From: an uncultured Caulobacterales bacterium | GTDB lineage: Bacteria > Pseudomonadota > Alphaproteobacteria > Caulobacterales > Caulobacteraceae | Reading direction: 5' to 3' | DNA length: 39,459 nt | Assembly (NCBI GenBank): GCA_903874895.1 | Contig: CAIQUG010000166.1 | Location: forward strand, 1 to 39,459 | The notes under the pieces: generated by a model | What the model saw: the letters and a program-made list of their open reading frames with translations, nothing else | The model's database searches: none | What the model was told of the DNA's origin: nothing | In this document: positions 8,482 through 17,056 of the stretch, piece after piece | Layout of the letters: each line of letters begins with the position of its first letter | Position numbering within the stretch: the stretch's first letter is position 1 | Program-made: the position numbers and the translations under genes

Positions 8482-9510
8482 CTATTGCGGCGGCGCGGTC
8501 ACGGGTGACGCGGCCTGGGCGGCGGCCTTGGCCTGGATCATCGCCTGGGCGTCGGCCCCGACCTTGTCTATGCCCGTCTGCGCCGTGACCAGCGGGCCCA
8601 GGAGGCCGCCGGAACCGTAGGCGTAGAACGCAGAAGGCTCCGTGACATCCAGGACCAGACCCCGACCCAGCGGTGCGCGCAGGGCCTCTCCCGTCTTCAT
8701 CTGCCGGGCGAAGAAGACCTGCTTGTCCGGACGACGGACCACCAGCAGCGCCGACTTCCGGGCCTGGATCAGGATGCCCGGGACCGCGGCCGATGCCCCG
8801 AAGATCGGGCCCCGCGCCTCGAACGGCGAGCCGGCGGCGGCCTCGTCGAGCCCGCCCGTCTCGGCCTTGGCGGAGGCGGTCATCGGTGCGATCACGTTCT
8901 CGAGGCCCGGGGTCACATAGGGGGCCGGAGTGGTGGACTCGGCCGGCGGCGCGGTGGGGGCGCCGAGGGCAAAGGCTCCGTTGCTCTTGGGTGGAGGCGG
9001 CGGGGCATCGAACAGCCGGTCGGCGGCGGCGGTGGAGGCCGGTGTCGGGTCGGCGAGGGCAATGACCCGCTGGACCACGTTCCAGATCACCACGGCACCG
9101 ATCAGCCCGGCCACGGCCAGGGTCACCATCGGTCGACTGGCGTCGCTTTCATGCTTGACCCCGACGGGGGCGCGGAGGGGCTCCTGCCGCTCGGGATGTT
9201 CCTGCTTGAAGCGGGCAAGGGCGAGTTCGCCATCAAGGCCGAGGGCCTTGGCATAGGCCCGGACATAGCCCAGCGCGAAGGGACGGGACGGAAGGGCGGA
9301 CATGTCCCCGTTCTCGATGGCGGCGAGGTAGGATTTCCGGATGCGGGTCGTGGCGGCCAGCTCGACCAGGCCCCAGCCGCGGTGATCACGCACGGCGCGC
9401 AGGTAGAGCCCCAACTGGTCGTAGGCTTCCGGAGTCGGGCCGACGCGATCGCCCAGCGGGTCGACCAACCGCAGCGCCGGACTGACATGACCCGCTTCCG
9501 ACGGCGCCAT
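8482..9510 (-). CDS. RodZ-like membrane protein with cytoplasmic helix-turn-helix (HTH_25/DUF4115)
   Basis: A 342-residue bitopic protein. Residues about 30-95 form a RodZ-type HTH (LGLYLRAVRDHRGWGLVELA, RKSYLAAIENGD, PFALGYVRAYAKALGLD). A single membrane helix follows at about 128-148 (MVTLAVAGLIGAVVIWNVV), then a Pro/Ala-rich linker and a periplasmic DUF4115-like beta domain (LVVRRPDKQVFFARQMKTGE). RodZ proteins link MreB to the wall-elongation machine; shorter relatives also exist as regulators. It lies directly upstream of ispG on the same strand, an arrangement seen in many Gram-negatives. I leave the gene symbol blank because the protein is divergent in its periplasmic part. Confidence 0.85.
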   Translation of the reverse strand: MAPSEAGHVSPALRLVDPLGDRVGPTPEAYDQLGLYLRAVRDHRGWGLVELAATTRIRKSYLAAIENGDMSALPSRPFALGYVRAYAKALGLDGELALARFKQEHPERQEPLRAPVGVKHESDASRPMVTLAVAGLIGAVVIWNVVQRVIALADPTPASTAAADRLFDAPPPPPKSNGAFALGAPTAPPAESTTPAPYVTPGLENVIAPMTASAKAETGGLDEAAAGSPFEARGPIFGASAAVPGILIQARKSALLVVRRPDKQVFFARQMKTGEALRAPLGRGLVLDVTEPSAFYAYGSGGLLGPLVTAQTGIDKVGADAQAMIQAKAAAQAASPVTAPPQ

Positions 9511-9600
9511 TGCGAGCTACACCCTTACCAACCCAACGAGGCCGCGCCGCACCGGCAACGGAGCCCCAGACACGATCAATCCTGTAACGGAGACAGACCC

Positions 9601-9619
9601 GGAATTAACAGATAATTCC
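9601..9619. promoter_or_regulatory. AT-rich inverted repeat upstream of the RodZ-like gene
   Basis: GGAATTA (9601-9607) and TAATTCC (9613-9619) form a perfect 7-bp inverted repeat with a five-base spacer in the 124-bp gap between the ptsP stop and the RodZ-like gene. The gap also holds a short T-run on the minus strand after a weak CGCT/AGCG stem, which could end ptsP transcripts. The repeat may be an operator or part of a promoter for the RodZ-ispG unit. Confidence 0.35.
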
Positions 9620-9634
9620 TCTAAAAACAATGCG

Positions 9635-11896
9635 CTATAGAGCGACATTTAGTTTACGGGCCAGTGTCTCGATCTCGTTCCGGACCGATCCGGAGCTACC
9701 CTTCAAGAAGCCTGCCATGCTTCGCCGCGCGGCTTCCCGGTCGGCAGACAGGATCATCCGCTTCACGGGGCCGACACCTGCCGGCGGCACGGACAGCCGC
9801 TCGAACCCCAGCGCGATCAAGGCAAAGGCCTCCAGCGGGCGGCCGGCCAGCTCGCCGCACACCGAGACCGGCGTGCCGGTCTCGGCGCAGGCATCGCAGA
9901 TCGTCTTCAGCACCCGCAGGGCGGGGGGTGACAGGGGGTCGTACCGTTCCGAGACCCGCGAATTTCCCCGGTCCGCCGCGAACAGGTACTGCAGGAGATC
10001 GTTGGTGCCCACGGAGACGAAATCGGTCATCGGCAGCAGGGCATCGAGATGCCAGATCAGCGAGGGGGCCTCGATCATGGCTCCGACGCGGATGGAGGCG
10101 GGGGGCGTGCGGCCGCGCCGCTCCGCCCAGGCCAGCTCGTGATCCACGTGCGCCCGGGCCTGGCGGAACTCGTCCACCGAGGCGATCAGCGGGAACATGA
10201 TGTAGAGTTCCTGCCCCCGGGCGGCGGAGATCAGGGCGCGGAGCTGCATCCGCAGCAGGGCCGGACGATCGAGGCCCATGCGCACGGCCCGCCAGCCCAG
10301 TGCCGGGTTGTCCTCCCGCTGGGCCTCCATGTAGGGCAGCACCTTGTCGCCGCCGAGATCGAGGGTGCGGAAGATCACGGGCTTGCCTGCCGCCGCCTCC
10401 AGCACCTTTTCGTAGAGCGCCGTCTGGGCGTTGAGGCGCGGCAGCTCCTCGGCCACCATGAACTGGAACTCGGTCCGGAACAGGCCGATGCCCTCGGCAC
10501 CGGTCTCGTTCATGTTCTCGAGATCGACCGCGAGGCCGGCGTTCATCATCAGGGTGATCTTGCGACCGTCCCGGGTGATGGCCGGCGTGTCCTTCAGCTT
10601 GGCGAATTCGGCCTTGCGCTGGGCCCGCAGCGCGGCCCGGGCCTCGAAGGCCTCGATGACGTCGGCCCGGGGTCGGAGAAAGGCCTCCCCCACCTCCGCA
10701 TCGACGATGACGGCGTCACCCTGGGAGACCCGGTCGCGCAGACCCACCAGCCGGCCGACGCAGGGAATGCCCAGGGCCTTGGCCACGATCGAGGCATGGC
10801 TGGCGGCGGACCCCTCCTCCAGCAGCAGGCCCTTCAGCCGGGTGCGGTCGTATTCCAGGAGATCCGCCGGTCCCAGGTTCCGGGCGATGAGGATGGCGTT
10901 TTCCGGCAGTTGCCGCTCCACCTGTGTCTCCCCCGAAAGGTGGCGCAGCAGGCGGTCGGCCAAGTCCTCCAGGTCGTGCAGGCGTTCCCGCAGATAGGGG
11001 TCTCGGGCCTCCTTCAGCCGGGCGCGGTGCTCCCACCGGGCGCGCTCGACGGCGGCCTCGGCGGTGAGGCCGGAGCGGACCGCCTCCTCGAGGCCCCGGT
11101 TCCAGCCCCGGTCGTGGGCGAACAGCCGGTAGGTCTCGAGCACCTCATAGGGCACACCCACCAGACCGGACTGGCCCTCCAGCATCTCGTCGATCTGGTT
11201 GCGCAGGGCTTCCAGCGCCTGCTGCAGGCGGATCTCCTCCTGGGCCGGATCGTCGGAGAGCAGCTGTTCCGGCGCCACAGGCGCCTCGTGCAGCACCGCC
11301 ACACCGAAGGCCAGGCCCTCGGCAAACCGGGTCCCCTTCAGCCGCTCCGGCTTGTGGGGCGCCAGTTCGACGTCCTTCAGCTCTTCCTGGTCCACCAGCT
11401 CGCCGGCGGCGACCATTTCCGACAGCACCATGGCGATGGTCTGCAGGTCCTCGACCTCATCCTCGCCATAGACCCGGGCGGTCCGGTTCTGCACCACCAG
11501 GGCACCGACGGTGCGGCCGCCGCGGAGCAGGGGCACGCCGAGGAACGCATGGAACGGATCTTCCCCCGTCTCCGGGCGATAGGAGAAGGCCGGGTGGAGG
11601 GGGGCTTCCGACAGGTTCAGCGGACGGCCGAGGCGGACGATCTCGCCGACCAGGCCCTCGCCGGGCTTCATCCGGGTCACGTGAACGGCACCAGGGGCCA
11701 GACCCTCGGTGGCGAACAGCTCCATGTCGCCCGTGGCGCGGCGCAGATAGATCGAACAGACTTCCGCGACCATCGACGCGGCGATGATGCGGACCACCAT
11801 GTCCAGGCGGCCCTGGGCCGGCCCGCCCCCGGCCATCACCTCCCGGATCTGGCGCAACAGACTGCGTGGGCCGCGCGCGGCCAGTACCCGCTCCAT
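9635..11896 (-). CDS. ptsP: phosphoenolpyruvate-protein phosphotransferase of the nitrogen PTS (EI-Ntr)
   Basis: A 753-residue enzyme I paralogue. It takes phosphate from PEP and passes it to NPr, feeding a regulatory rather than sugar-transport chain. An N-terminal GAF domain (about 20-165; VCSIYLRR, HAFLGVPLLRGG) distinguishes EI-Ntr from sugar-PTS enzyme I. The EI N-domain follows, with phospho-histidine 367 in SAASHASIVAKALGIP. The C-terminal PEP-binding barrel has FRTLDLGGDK, IEAPSLIWHLD, SVGTNDLLQY and the catalytic Cys680 in CGELAGRP. ATG 11896 has a CAGGAGG box upstream; the frame stays open beyond it, but only as antisense of the next gene. npr and ptsN are not in the window. Confidence 0.95.
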   Translation of the reverse strand: MERVLAARGPRSLLRQIREVMAGGGPAQGRLDMVVRIIAASMVAEVCSIYLRRATGDMELFATEGLAPGAVHVTRMKPGEGLVGEIVRLGRPLNLSEAPLHPAFSYRPETGEDPFHAFLGVPLLRGGRTVGALVVQNRTARVYGEDEVEDLQTIAMVLSEMVAAGELVDQEELKDVELAPHKPERLKGTRFAEGLAFGVAVLHEAPVAPEQLLSDDPAQEEIRLQQALEALRNQIDEMLEGQSGLVGVPYEVLETYRLFAHDRGWNRGLEEAVRSGLTAEAAVERARWEHRARLKEARDPYLRERLHDLEDLADRLLRHLSGETQVERQLPENAILIARNLGPADLLEYDRTRLKGLLLEEGSAASHASIVAKALGIPCVGRLVGLRDRVSQGDAVIVDAEVGEAFLRPRADVIEAFEARAALRAQRKAEFAKLKDTPAITRDGRKITLMMNAGLAVDLENMNETGAEGIGLFRTEFQFMVAEELPRLNAQTALYEKVLEAAAGKPVIFRTLDLGGDKVLPYMEAQREDNPALGWRAVRMGLDRPALLRMQLRALISAARGQELYIMFPLIASVDEFRQARAHVDHELAWAERRGRTPPASIRVGAMIEAPSLIWHLDALLPMTDFVSVGTNDLLQYLFAADRGNSRVSERYDPLSPPALRVLKTICDACAETGTPVSVCGELAGRPLEAFALIALGFERLSVPPAGVGPVKRMILSADREAARRSMAGFLKGSSGSVRNEIETLARKLNVAL

Positions 11897-12046
11897 CCCT
11901 GTCCGCCTCCTGCCCTCGGGCGTCCTCCATCGGACGCGCCTGATCTTATAGGATGGTCTGATACGTCGGTTCCAGACGAGACGTAAGGGGGGCGGCGCCG
12001 ATGATTGCCATGGTGGCGATGCTGGGTCAGGCTGATTCCCGCGCAG

Positions 12047-13588
12047 ATGCGTGAAGACGAGGCGAATCGGGGGGTCGGAGTGGATCGCAGGAATCTGTTG
12101 AAGTCGGCCGTGCTGGCCACGGGCGGCGCCCTGACCGGCGCGACCTCCGCCACCGCCCACCCGACGACGACGCGCCAGGGCCCCACCGTCGAGGCCCCCG
12201 CGCCAGGGGGACGTCACGGCAAGGCCCTCGCCGGGGCCCTGGCCCGGATCGCCGCCTATGCCGATGCCCACCGCCGGGGCTATGGCCTGCCCGCCCTGAC
12301 CGTGGTCTGCATCGGTCCGGACGGCTACATGGCAAAGGTCCGGACCGGCCACGCCAATGTGGACAGCCAGGCCCACCTGCGGTCCGACCATCTGTTCCAG
12401 ATCGGGTCCATCTCCAAGTCCTTCGTCGCCATGTGCATCCACCAGCTGGCGGCGGAGGGACGGCTCGCCCTGACGGATGACATCCGCGCAGCCCTGCCCG
12501 GCGTGGCCCTTCCGCCGGAGCCGCCCATCAGCCTGGCCCAGCTCCTGGAACACTCGGCCGGCCTGCCGGACAATTCGCCCCTCTACCCCCGGACACCGGA
12601 TGGCCTGCTGTGGTCGGCATTCCCGCCGGGCTCGGCCTGGTCCTACTCCAACACCGGCTACGACATGCTTGGCAAGGTGGTGGAGCGGCTGGACGGAACC
12701 CTCCTGGCCGTCTCGCTGAAGCGGCGGATCTTCGACCGCCTGGGCATGGACGGTGCCCGGGGGGAGATCGTCGCCGCCGATCGCCCCCACTATCCGATGA
12801 GCTATTCCCCCCGGGATGCCGCTGTGGACTCCCGCCCCGGCGGGGCCCTTGCGCCGGCAGCCTGGGTGAACGTCACCTTCGGTGCCGGGTGCGTGGCCGC
12901 AACGTCGGAAGACATGGCCAAGTGGCTGCGCTACCTCGCGGCCGCCGGTCAGGGCCACGGCGCGCCCCTGCTGCCGGATGACCGGGCCCGGGCCTTCACG
13001 GCGCCGGGCATCGCCGCGCCGGGCTGGTCCACCGCCGGCGCGCGATACGGCGCAGGCCTCGCCCATGTGACCGTGGAGGGGCGCACCCTGCTGCACCACA
13101 CCGGCGGCATGGTGTCCTACTCGTCCTCGATGCACGTGGACCCGGCCGCCGGCGTCGGCTGCTTTGCCAGCACCAGCAGTGGCGGGCAGGACTATCGCCC
13201 CCGCGACCTGACCGCCTATGCCTGCGCCCTGCTGCGCAGTGCCGTCGTGCCGGAGCCGGGGCTATCCCCGCGACCAGCCAAGGTGGCGACGGCCCCGCCG
13301 GCGGTCCGTGTCCTGCCCGGGGCCTCCGGGGGGGCGGTCCCAGCCGAGCTGGCGGCCCTGGCCGGTCGCTACGAGAATGACGACCCCTGGACGGGTGCCC
13401 TGACCATCGAAGCCCGGGCCGACGGCCTCTATATCGACGGACAGGTGCCCCTCGAGCTCAAGCCGGAAGGCTACTGGGTGGCCCGCGGTGTGCCCGGGAC
13501 CGAACGGATCTGGTTCCCGCATCTCGTGGGAGGCAAGGCTCAGGTGATGAACCTGTCGGGTGTGGATTTCATCCGGCGGGACATCTGA
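12047..13588 (+). CDS. Tat-exported serine hydrolase of the beta-lactamase class C/PBP family
   Basis: A protein of about 513 residues. The N-terminus carries a twin-arginine signal (VDRRNLLKSAVLATGG), suggesting folded export. The class C beta-lactamase/D-alanyl-D-alanine carboxypeptidase fold follows with SxxK at 121-124 (SISK), YxN at 200-202 (YSN), and an HTGG block (LLHHTGGMVSYSS) in place of KTG. Residues beyond about 440 form a C-terminal beta domain seen in many esterase or peptidase relatives. The start is uncertain: ATG 12047 and GTG 12080 both keep the twin arginines, and neither has a clear ribosome binding site. The likely role is esterase or peptidase activity, not necessarily antibiotic resistance. 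It is divergent from ptsP. Confidence 0.85.
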   Translation: MREDEANRGVGVDRRNLLKSAVLATGGALTGATSATAHPTTTRQGPTVEAPAPGGRHGKALAGALARIAAYADAHRRGYGLPALTVVCIGPDGYMAKVRTGHANVDSQAHLRSDHLFQIGSISKSFVAMCIHQLAAEGRLALTDDIRAALPGVALPPEPPISLAQLLEHSAGLPDNSPLYPRTPDGLLWSAFPPGSAWSYSNTGYDMLGKVVERLDGTLLAVSLKRRIFDRLGMDGARGEIVAADRPHYPMSYSPRDAAVDSRPGGALAPAAWVNVTFGAGCVAATSEDMAKWLRYLAAAGQGHGAPLLPDDRARAFTAPGIAAPGWSTAGARYGAGLAHVTVEGRTLLHHTGGMVSYSSSMHVDPAAGVGCFASTSSGGQDYRPRDLTAYACALLRSAVVPEPGLSPRPAKVATAPPAVRVLPGASGGAVPAELAALAGRYENDDPWTGALTIEARADGLYIDGQVPLELKPEGYWVARGVPGTERIWFPHLVGGKAQVMNLSGVDFIRRDI

Positions 13589-13681
13589 GCCTCCGGAGGG
13601 CGGTCAGACCGGTCCGGATCGGTTCGGCATTGACACGCCTGCGGATGCAAGCCGTTCTGGGCACCTATCGGAGGGGACCCC

Positions 13682-14317
13682 ATGATCGTCGTACACCACC
13701 TGAACAATTCCCGGTCCCAGCGGATCGTCTGGCTGCTCGAGGAGCTCGGGCTGGAGTACGAGATCGCGCACCATGCCCGGGACGCCGTGACCAAGCTGGC
13801 CCCGCCGGAACTGCTGGAAGTGCATCCCCTGGGCAAGTCCCCGGTCATCGAGGACGGCGGCGTCGTGGTCGCGGAATCCGGTGCCATCGTCGACTATCTG
13901 ATCGAACGGCACGGGAACGGAGCCCTGGCTCCGGCGCGGTCGTCGGCGGACTGGGTCGCCTATGTGCAGTGGCTGCACTATGCCGAGGGCTCTGCCATGC
14001 TGCCGCTGATGCTGGCGCTCTATGCCGGTCGCCTCGGCGATGCGGCGGCCCCCCTGTGGCCCCGGATCCAGGGGGAGCTCACGGCCAATCTCAGCTATAT
14101 CAATACGGCCGTCACGGGACGCAGTTTCATCGTCGGCGACAGCCTGACCGGGGCCGACGTCCAGATCGCCTTCGTGCTGGAGGCTGCGGCCGCCAACGGC
14201 GTGCTGGCCGCCTATCCGGAAGCCGCTCGCTACCTGGCGTCCCTGCAGGCCCGCCCGGCCTATCTGCGCAGCGTCCAGAAGGGCGGTCCCTATGACCTCG
14301 GCGGCAATCGCCGCTGA
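13682..14317 (+). CDS. glutathione S-transferase family protein
   Basis: A 211-residue cytoplasmic protein with a thioredoxin-like N-domain: the beta-alpha-beta start MIVVHHLNNSRSQRIVWLLEELG, the cis-proline in GKSPVIED, and the glutathione gamma-Glu binding ESGAIVDYLIERHG. The all-helical C-domain begins at about residue 90. The catalytic position holds Asn-Ser-Arg-Ser after the first strand, which is the serine/asparagine arrangement of beta-type bacterial enzymes. A strong ribosome binding site (GGAGGGGA) precedes ATG 13682. The next gene encodes a MAPEG protein, a membrane family that also includes glutathione transferases, so a shared glutathione-conjugation role is plausible but unproven. 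Confidence 0.9.
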   Translation: MIVVHHLNNSRSQRIVWLLEELGLEYEIAHHARDAVTKLAPPELLEVHPLGKSPVIEDGGVVVAESGAIVDYLIERHGNGALAPARSSADWVAYVQWLHYAEGSAMLPLMLALYAGRLGDAAAPLWPRIQGELTANLSYINTAVTGRSFIVGDSLTGADVQIAFVLEAAAANGVLAAYPEAARYLASLQARPAYLRSVQKGGPYDLGGNRR

Positions 14318-14387
14318 CCGCCGCGCTTGCGCCTCCGGAAAATGGGCGCTCTAAGTGCCGGCAACCTGACAAGAAGGACCTGAACCC

Positions 14388-14822
14388 ATGGCCGGACACG
14401 ACGTGATCGCCGGATACAGCGTCATCGCCCTGGTGACCCTGGCGGCGCTCATCCAGTACTTCCTCATGGGCCTGAATGTCGGCCGGGCCCGGGGGCGCCT
14501 CGGCGTGCCGGCACCGGCAACCCACGGTCACCCGGAATTCGAGCGCTATTACCGGGTGCAGATGAACACCCTGGAATGGCTGGTGATCTTCCTGCCCTGC
14601 CTGTGGCTGGCCGCCGTGCTCACCGCGGACCTGGGGATGCGTGCAACCCTCGGGGTCGCAGCCCTGGGCGGGCTTTGGATCATCGGCCGCTACATCTATG
14701 CCCAGGCCTATGTGAAGGATCCGTCGACCCGGAGCCGGGGCTTCGGCATTCAGGCCCTGGCCACCCTGCTCCTGCTCCTGACGGCGCTGGTCTCGGCCTG
14801 CATCAACCTCCTCCCCCAATGA
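14388..14822 (+). CDS. MAPEG family membrane protein
   Basis: A 144-residue integral membrane protein with four predicted helices (about 8-28, 60-80, 82-100, 120-140). The MAPEG signature is clear: FERYYRVQMNTLEWLVIFLPCLW followed by GRYIYAQAYVKDPSTRSRGF. MAPEG proteins are membrane-bound glutathione transferases or peroxidases and related eicosanoid enzymes; bacterial members are thought to act on lipophilic electrophiles. The ribosome binding site AGAAGGA lies upstream of ATG 14388. It lies 70 bases after the soluble glutathione transferase on the same strand and 42 bases before a LysE exporter, a plausible short operon for conjugation and efflux. Confidence 0.92.
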   Translation: MAGHDVIAGYSVIALVTLAALIQYFLMGLNVGRARGRLGVPAPATHGHPEFERYYRVQMNTLEWLVIFLPCLWLAAVLTADLGMRATLGVAALGGLWIIGRYIYAQAYVKDPSTRSRGFGIQALATLLLLLTALVSACINLLPQ

Positions 14823-14864
14823 TCGATTGATGGCGCGCAGCAACGCGGCCGTCCGGAAACCAGC

Positions 14865-15494
14865 GTGTCCCAACTCCCCGTCGAACCCGCGCGGTTCCTT
14901 GTTTTCCTGACGGTCATGGCCAGCCTGGCGTCGGCGCCGGGCCCGGCCAACCTGTTCTCCATCGCCAACGGCATGCACCGGGGCCCCCGGGCCGTGCTCG
15001 AGGGGGTGGTCGGCATGAACGCGGCGTCGCTGGTCTGGTTCGTGGCCGCGGCGCTGGGGCTCGGGGCCCTGATGACCGCGGCCCCGCAGGTCTTCCGGCT
15101 CCTGACCTATGCCGGTGCCCTCTATCTGGTGTGGCTGGGCGGGAAGTCCTTCCTGGCCGCGTTCAGCACGGCGCACTCCGGCGGGGCGCTGAGCCCTCGG
15201 GACGGATCACCCCTGCTGCAGGGATTCTCGGTCCAGATCGCAAATCCCAAGGCCCTCCTGTTCTTCTCCGCCGTGTTGCCGCCATTCATCGACCTGCACC
15301 GGCCGATCGTGCCGCAGATGGTCATGTTCGCGGCCGCCACCATGGGCCTCGACCTCATCACCATGACCACCTACGGCCTCGGGGGCGTCGCCCTTGCCAA
15401 CCGCATGACGGCACCGGGCTTTCGCCGGGGCTTCAATATCTGCGTCGGACTGATCCTGATGCTGGCGGCGATCCTGATCGTCACCCGGCATTGA
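14865..15494 (+). CDS. LysE/RhtB family amino-acid exporter
   Basis: A 209-residue membrane protein with about six hydrophobic segments. The N-terminal ASAPGPANLFSIANGMHRGPRAV corresponds to the LysE family PGP signature, and GALYLVWLGGKSF and IANPKALLFFSAVLPPF are further hallmarks. Members export amino acids, homoserine lactones or other small solutes using the proton motive force. The start is GTG 14865; the membrane helix then begins at about residue 9. Substrate specificity cannot be read from sequence. The gene closes the short same-strand run with the glutathione transferase and MAPEG genes. Confidence 0.9.
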   Translation: MSQLPVEPARFLVFLTVMASLASAPGPANLFSIANGMHRGPRAVLEGVVGMNAASLVWFVAAALGLGALMTAAPQVFRLLTYAGALYLVWLGGKSFLAAFSTAHSGGALSPRDGSPLLQGFSVQIANPKALLFFSAVLPPFIDLHRPIVPQMVMFAAATMGLDLITMTTYGLGGVALANRMTAPGFRRGFNICVGLILMLAAILIVTRH

Positions 15495-15599
15495 TCTGGC
15501 GGGCAGCCGTCCCAAATCCATGCTAGGCTCACCGCGCAGGAGACGGGGCTGGGTGGGGCCGGACCACAGGATGACCTGACACAGAGTAGGAGTTGGATC

Positions 15600-16175
15600 G
15601 TGGCAAACACCTTCAAGCGTACGATGATCGCGGCCCTGGCCTGCGGTGCACTTTTCGGACTGGCCGGATGCGAGACGGCCACACCCTATCAGCCCCTTAA
15701 CGCCGCCCATGCGGATGCCGGCGGCTACAGCGACCACCAGATCGAGGCCAACCGGTTCCAGATCTCGTTCAGCGGCAATTCCGTCACCTCCCGGGAGACG
15801 GTGGAGCGCTATCTGCTGTACCGTTCGGCAGAGCTGACCCTGGCCCAGGGCTATGACTGGTTCGAGGCGGCGGGCCGGAACACGGACAAGAAGACCCAGA
15901 CCTTCGCCGAACCCGGCGCCTTCGGGTGCGGCTACGGGCCCGGCTGGTGCGGCGGCTTCTGGGGCCCCCGCTGGCGCTACTATCGCCACGGTGCCTGGGG
16001 TGCCTGGGACCCGTGGATGGGCCAGCCGCTGGACGTGATGGAGATCACCCAGTACACGGCCTCGGCGGAAATCGTCATGAACAAGGGGCCGAAGCCGGCC
16101 ACCGACGTGAACGCCTTCGACGCCCGGGAAGTCCTGCAGCACCTCAGCCAGGACATGCACCGCCCGTCGATCTGA
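15600..16175 (+). CDS. CC0125/CC1285-type lipoprotein
   Basis: A 191-residue lipoprotein. The signal peptide ends in a lipobox LAGC (residues about 21-24), followed by ETATPYQPLN. The body has IEANRFQISFSGN and a TVERYLLYRSAELTLAQGYDWF block that defines this Caulobacterales-restricted family as I know it, and an unusual Gly/Trp/Arg-rich patch (FGCGYGPGWCGGFWGPRWR) at about 110-130. A C-terminal MEITQYTASAEIVMNKG strand closes it. Start GTG 15600 has a good TAGGAG site upstream. The molecular function is unknown; related DUF4136-like lipoproteins are outer-membrane or periplasmic. The 105-base gap before it holds no clear promoter. Confidence 0.85.
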   Translation: MANTFKRTMIAALACGALFGLAGCETATPYQPLNAAHADAGGYSDHQIEANRFQISFSGNSVTSRETVERYLLYRSAELTLAQGYDWFEAAGRNTDKKTQTFAEPGAFGCGYGPGWCGGFWGPRWRYYRHGAWGAWDPWMGQPLDVMEITQYTASAEIVMNKGPKPATDVNAFDAREVLQHLSQDMHRPSI

Positions 16176-16222
16176 GACCCTCTCCGCCAGGAGACATGAC
16201 CCGCCGGAGCCGATGACGCCGC

Positions 16223-17050
16223 ATGGACAGTTTTCCCGCCTTCCTGCCCTTGGCGGGACGCTGTGTGGTGGTCATCGGATCCGGAGAGGCCGCGGACGCC
16301 AAGGCCCGTCTGTTTGACGGCTCACCGGCGACGGTGATCCGCCTCCCGGGGGCCGACCGGGACGTGCTGGCGACGGCGGACCTGGTGTTCATCGCCCTTC
16401 CCGACGGTCCGGAGCTGGACACAGCCCTCGCCCTGGCCCGGTCCGGCCGCGCCCTGGTCAATGTGGTCGACCGGCCGGAGCTGTCGGCCTTCACCACGCC
16501 GTCCATCGTCGACCGGGGGCCGGTGGTCGCGGCAATCGGTACGAACGGGGCCGCCCCCATGCTGGCAACCCGCCTTCGACAGCAGCTGGAAGCCCTGACA
16601 CCTCCGCGCCTGGGCGATCTCGCCGACTTCGTTCGGGCGCGGCAGGCCGAGACCCGGCGTCGGTTTCCGGACCTAGTGGCCCGTCGCCGGGTGCTGCGCC
16701 GGATCCTGGAGGGGCCGGCGGCCACGGCGGTGCTGGCCGGGGATCTTGAAGCGGCGCAACAGGCCTATCTTGACGCCCTCGAGGCCGGGACCAGCGGCAC
16801 GGCGCAACCGGCCCCGGCCGGCGAGGTGTGGGACCTGCAGGTCGGTCCCGATGCCGACGCGTTGACCCTGGGCGAGGCCCGGCGGCTGGGGGCCGCGGAT
16901 CGCCTCTGGCTGGAGGGGGATGTGCCGGACACGGTGATGGCCCTTGCCCGGCGGGACGCGCCGCGGGACCGGAACCCCACCGATGACGCCGTTCAGGCGT
17001 GGCTGGCGGCGGGTGAAGTCATCTGCCGCCTGCGGGCCATACGCGGCTGA
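16223..17050 (+). CDS. siroheme synthase N-terminal protein (precorrin-2 dehydrogenase/ferrochelatase) with truncated methyltransferase tail
   Basis: A 275-residue protein. Residues 1-190 match the CysG N-terminal module that oxidises precorrin-2 and inserts iron: the NAD-binding VVVIGSGEAADAKARL, the LVNVVDRPELSAF block, SIVDRGPVVAAIGTNGAAPMLA, and the helical dimerisation region (about 125-185). Residues 200-275 align by eye with the first part of a uroporphyrinogen-III methyltransferase: GEVWDLQVGPDADALTL for the usual GxVxLVGAGPGDPxLLTL, ARRDAPR, and a closing EVICRLRAIRG in place of VVRLKGGDP. The protein stops there, so methyltransferase activity is lost. No sulfite reductase genes are adjacent. 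The start ATG 16223 has GGAGC upstream. Confidence 0.85.
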   Translation: MDSFPAFLPLAGRCVVVIGSGEAADAKARLFDGSPATVIRLPGADRDVLATADLVFIALPDGPELDTALALARSGRALVNVVDRPELSAFTTPSIVDRGPVVAAIGTNGAAPMLATRLRQQLEALTPPRLGDLADFVRARQAETRRRFPDLVARRRVLRRILEGPAATAVLAGDLEAAQQAYLDALEAGTSGTAQPAPAGEVWDLQVGPDADALTLGEARRLGAADRLWLEGDVPDTVMALARRDAPRDRNPTDDAVQAWLAAGEVICRLRAIRG

Positions 17051-17056
17051 AAGGGG

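Noticed and set aside
11897-13135. Upstream extension of the ptsP frame to 13135
   Set aside because: The added part is antisense to the serine hydrolase gene and has low-complexity composition; a good ribosome binding site and normal EI-Ntr N-terminus support 11896.
12047-13588. Serine hydrolase as an antibiotic-resistance beta-lactamase
   Set aside because: SxxK and YxN are present but KTG is replaced by HTGG and the protein has a C-terminal beta domain, more like esterase and peptidase relatives. Resistance cannot be claimed.
13630-13658. TTGACA before the glutathione transferase gene as a promoter
   Set aside because: The -35 match is perfect, but no acceptable -10 hexamer lies 16-18 bases downstream (CGTTCT is the best).
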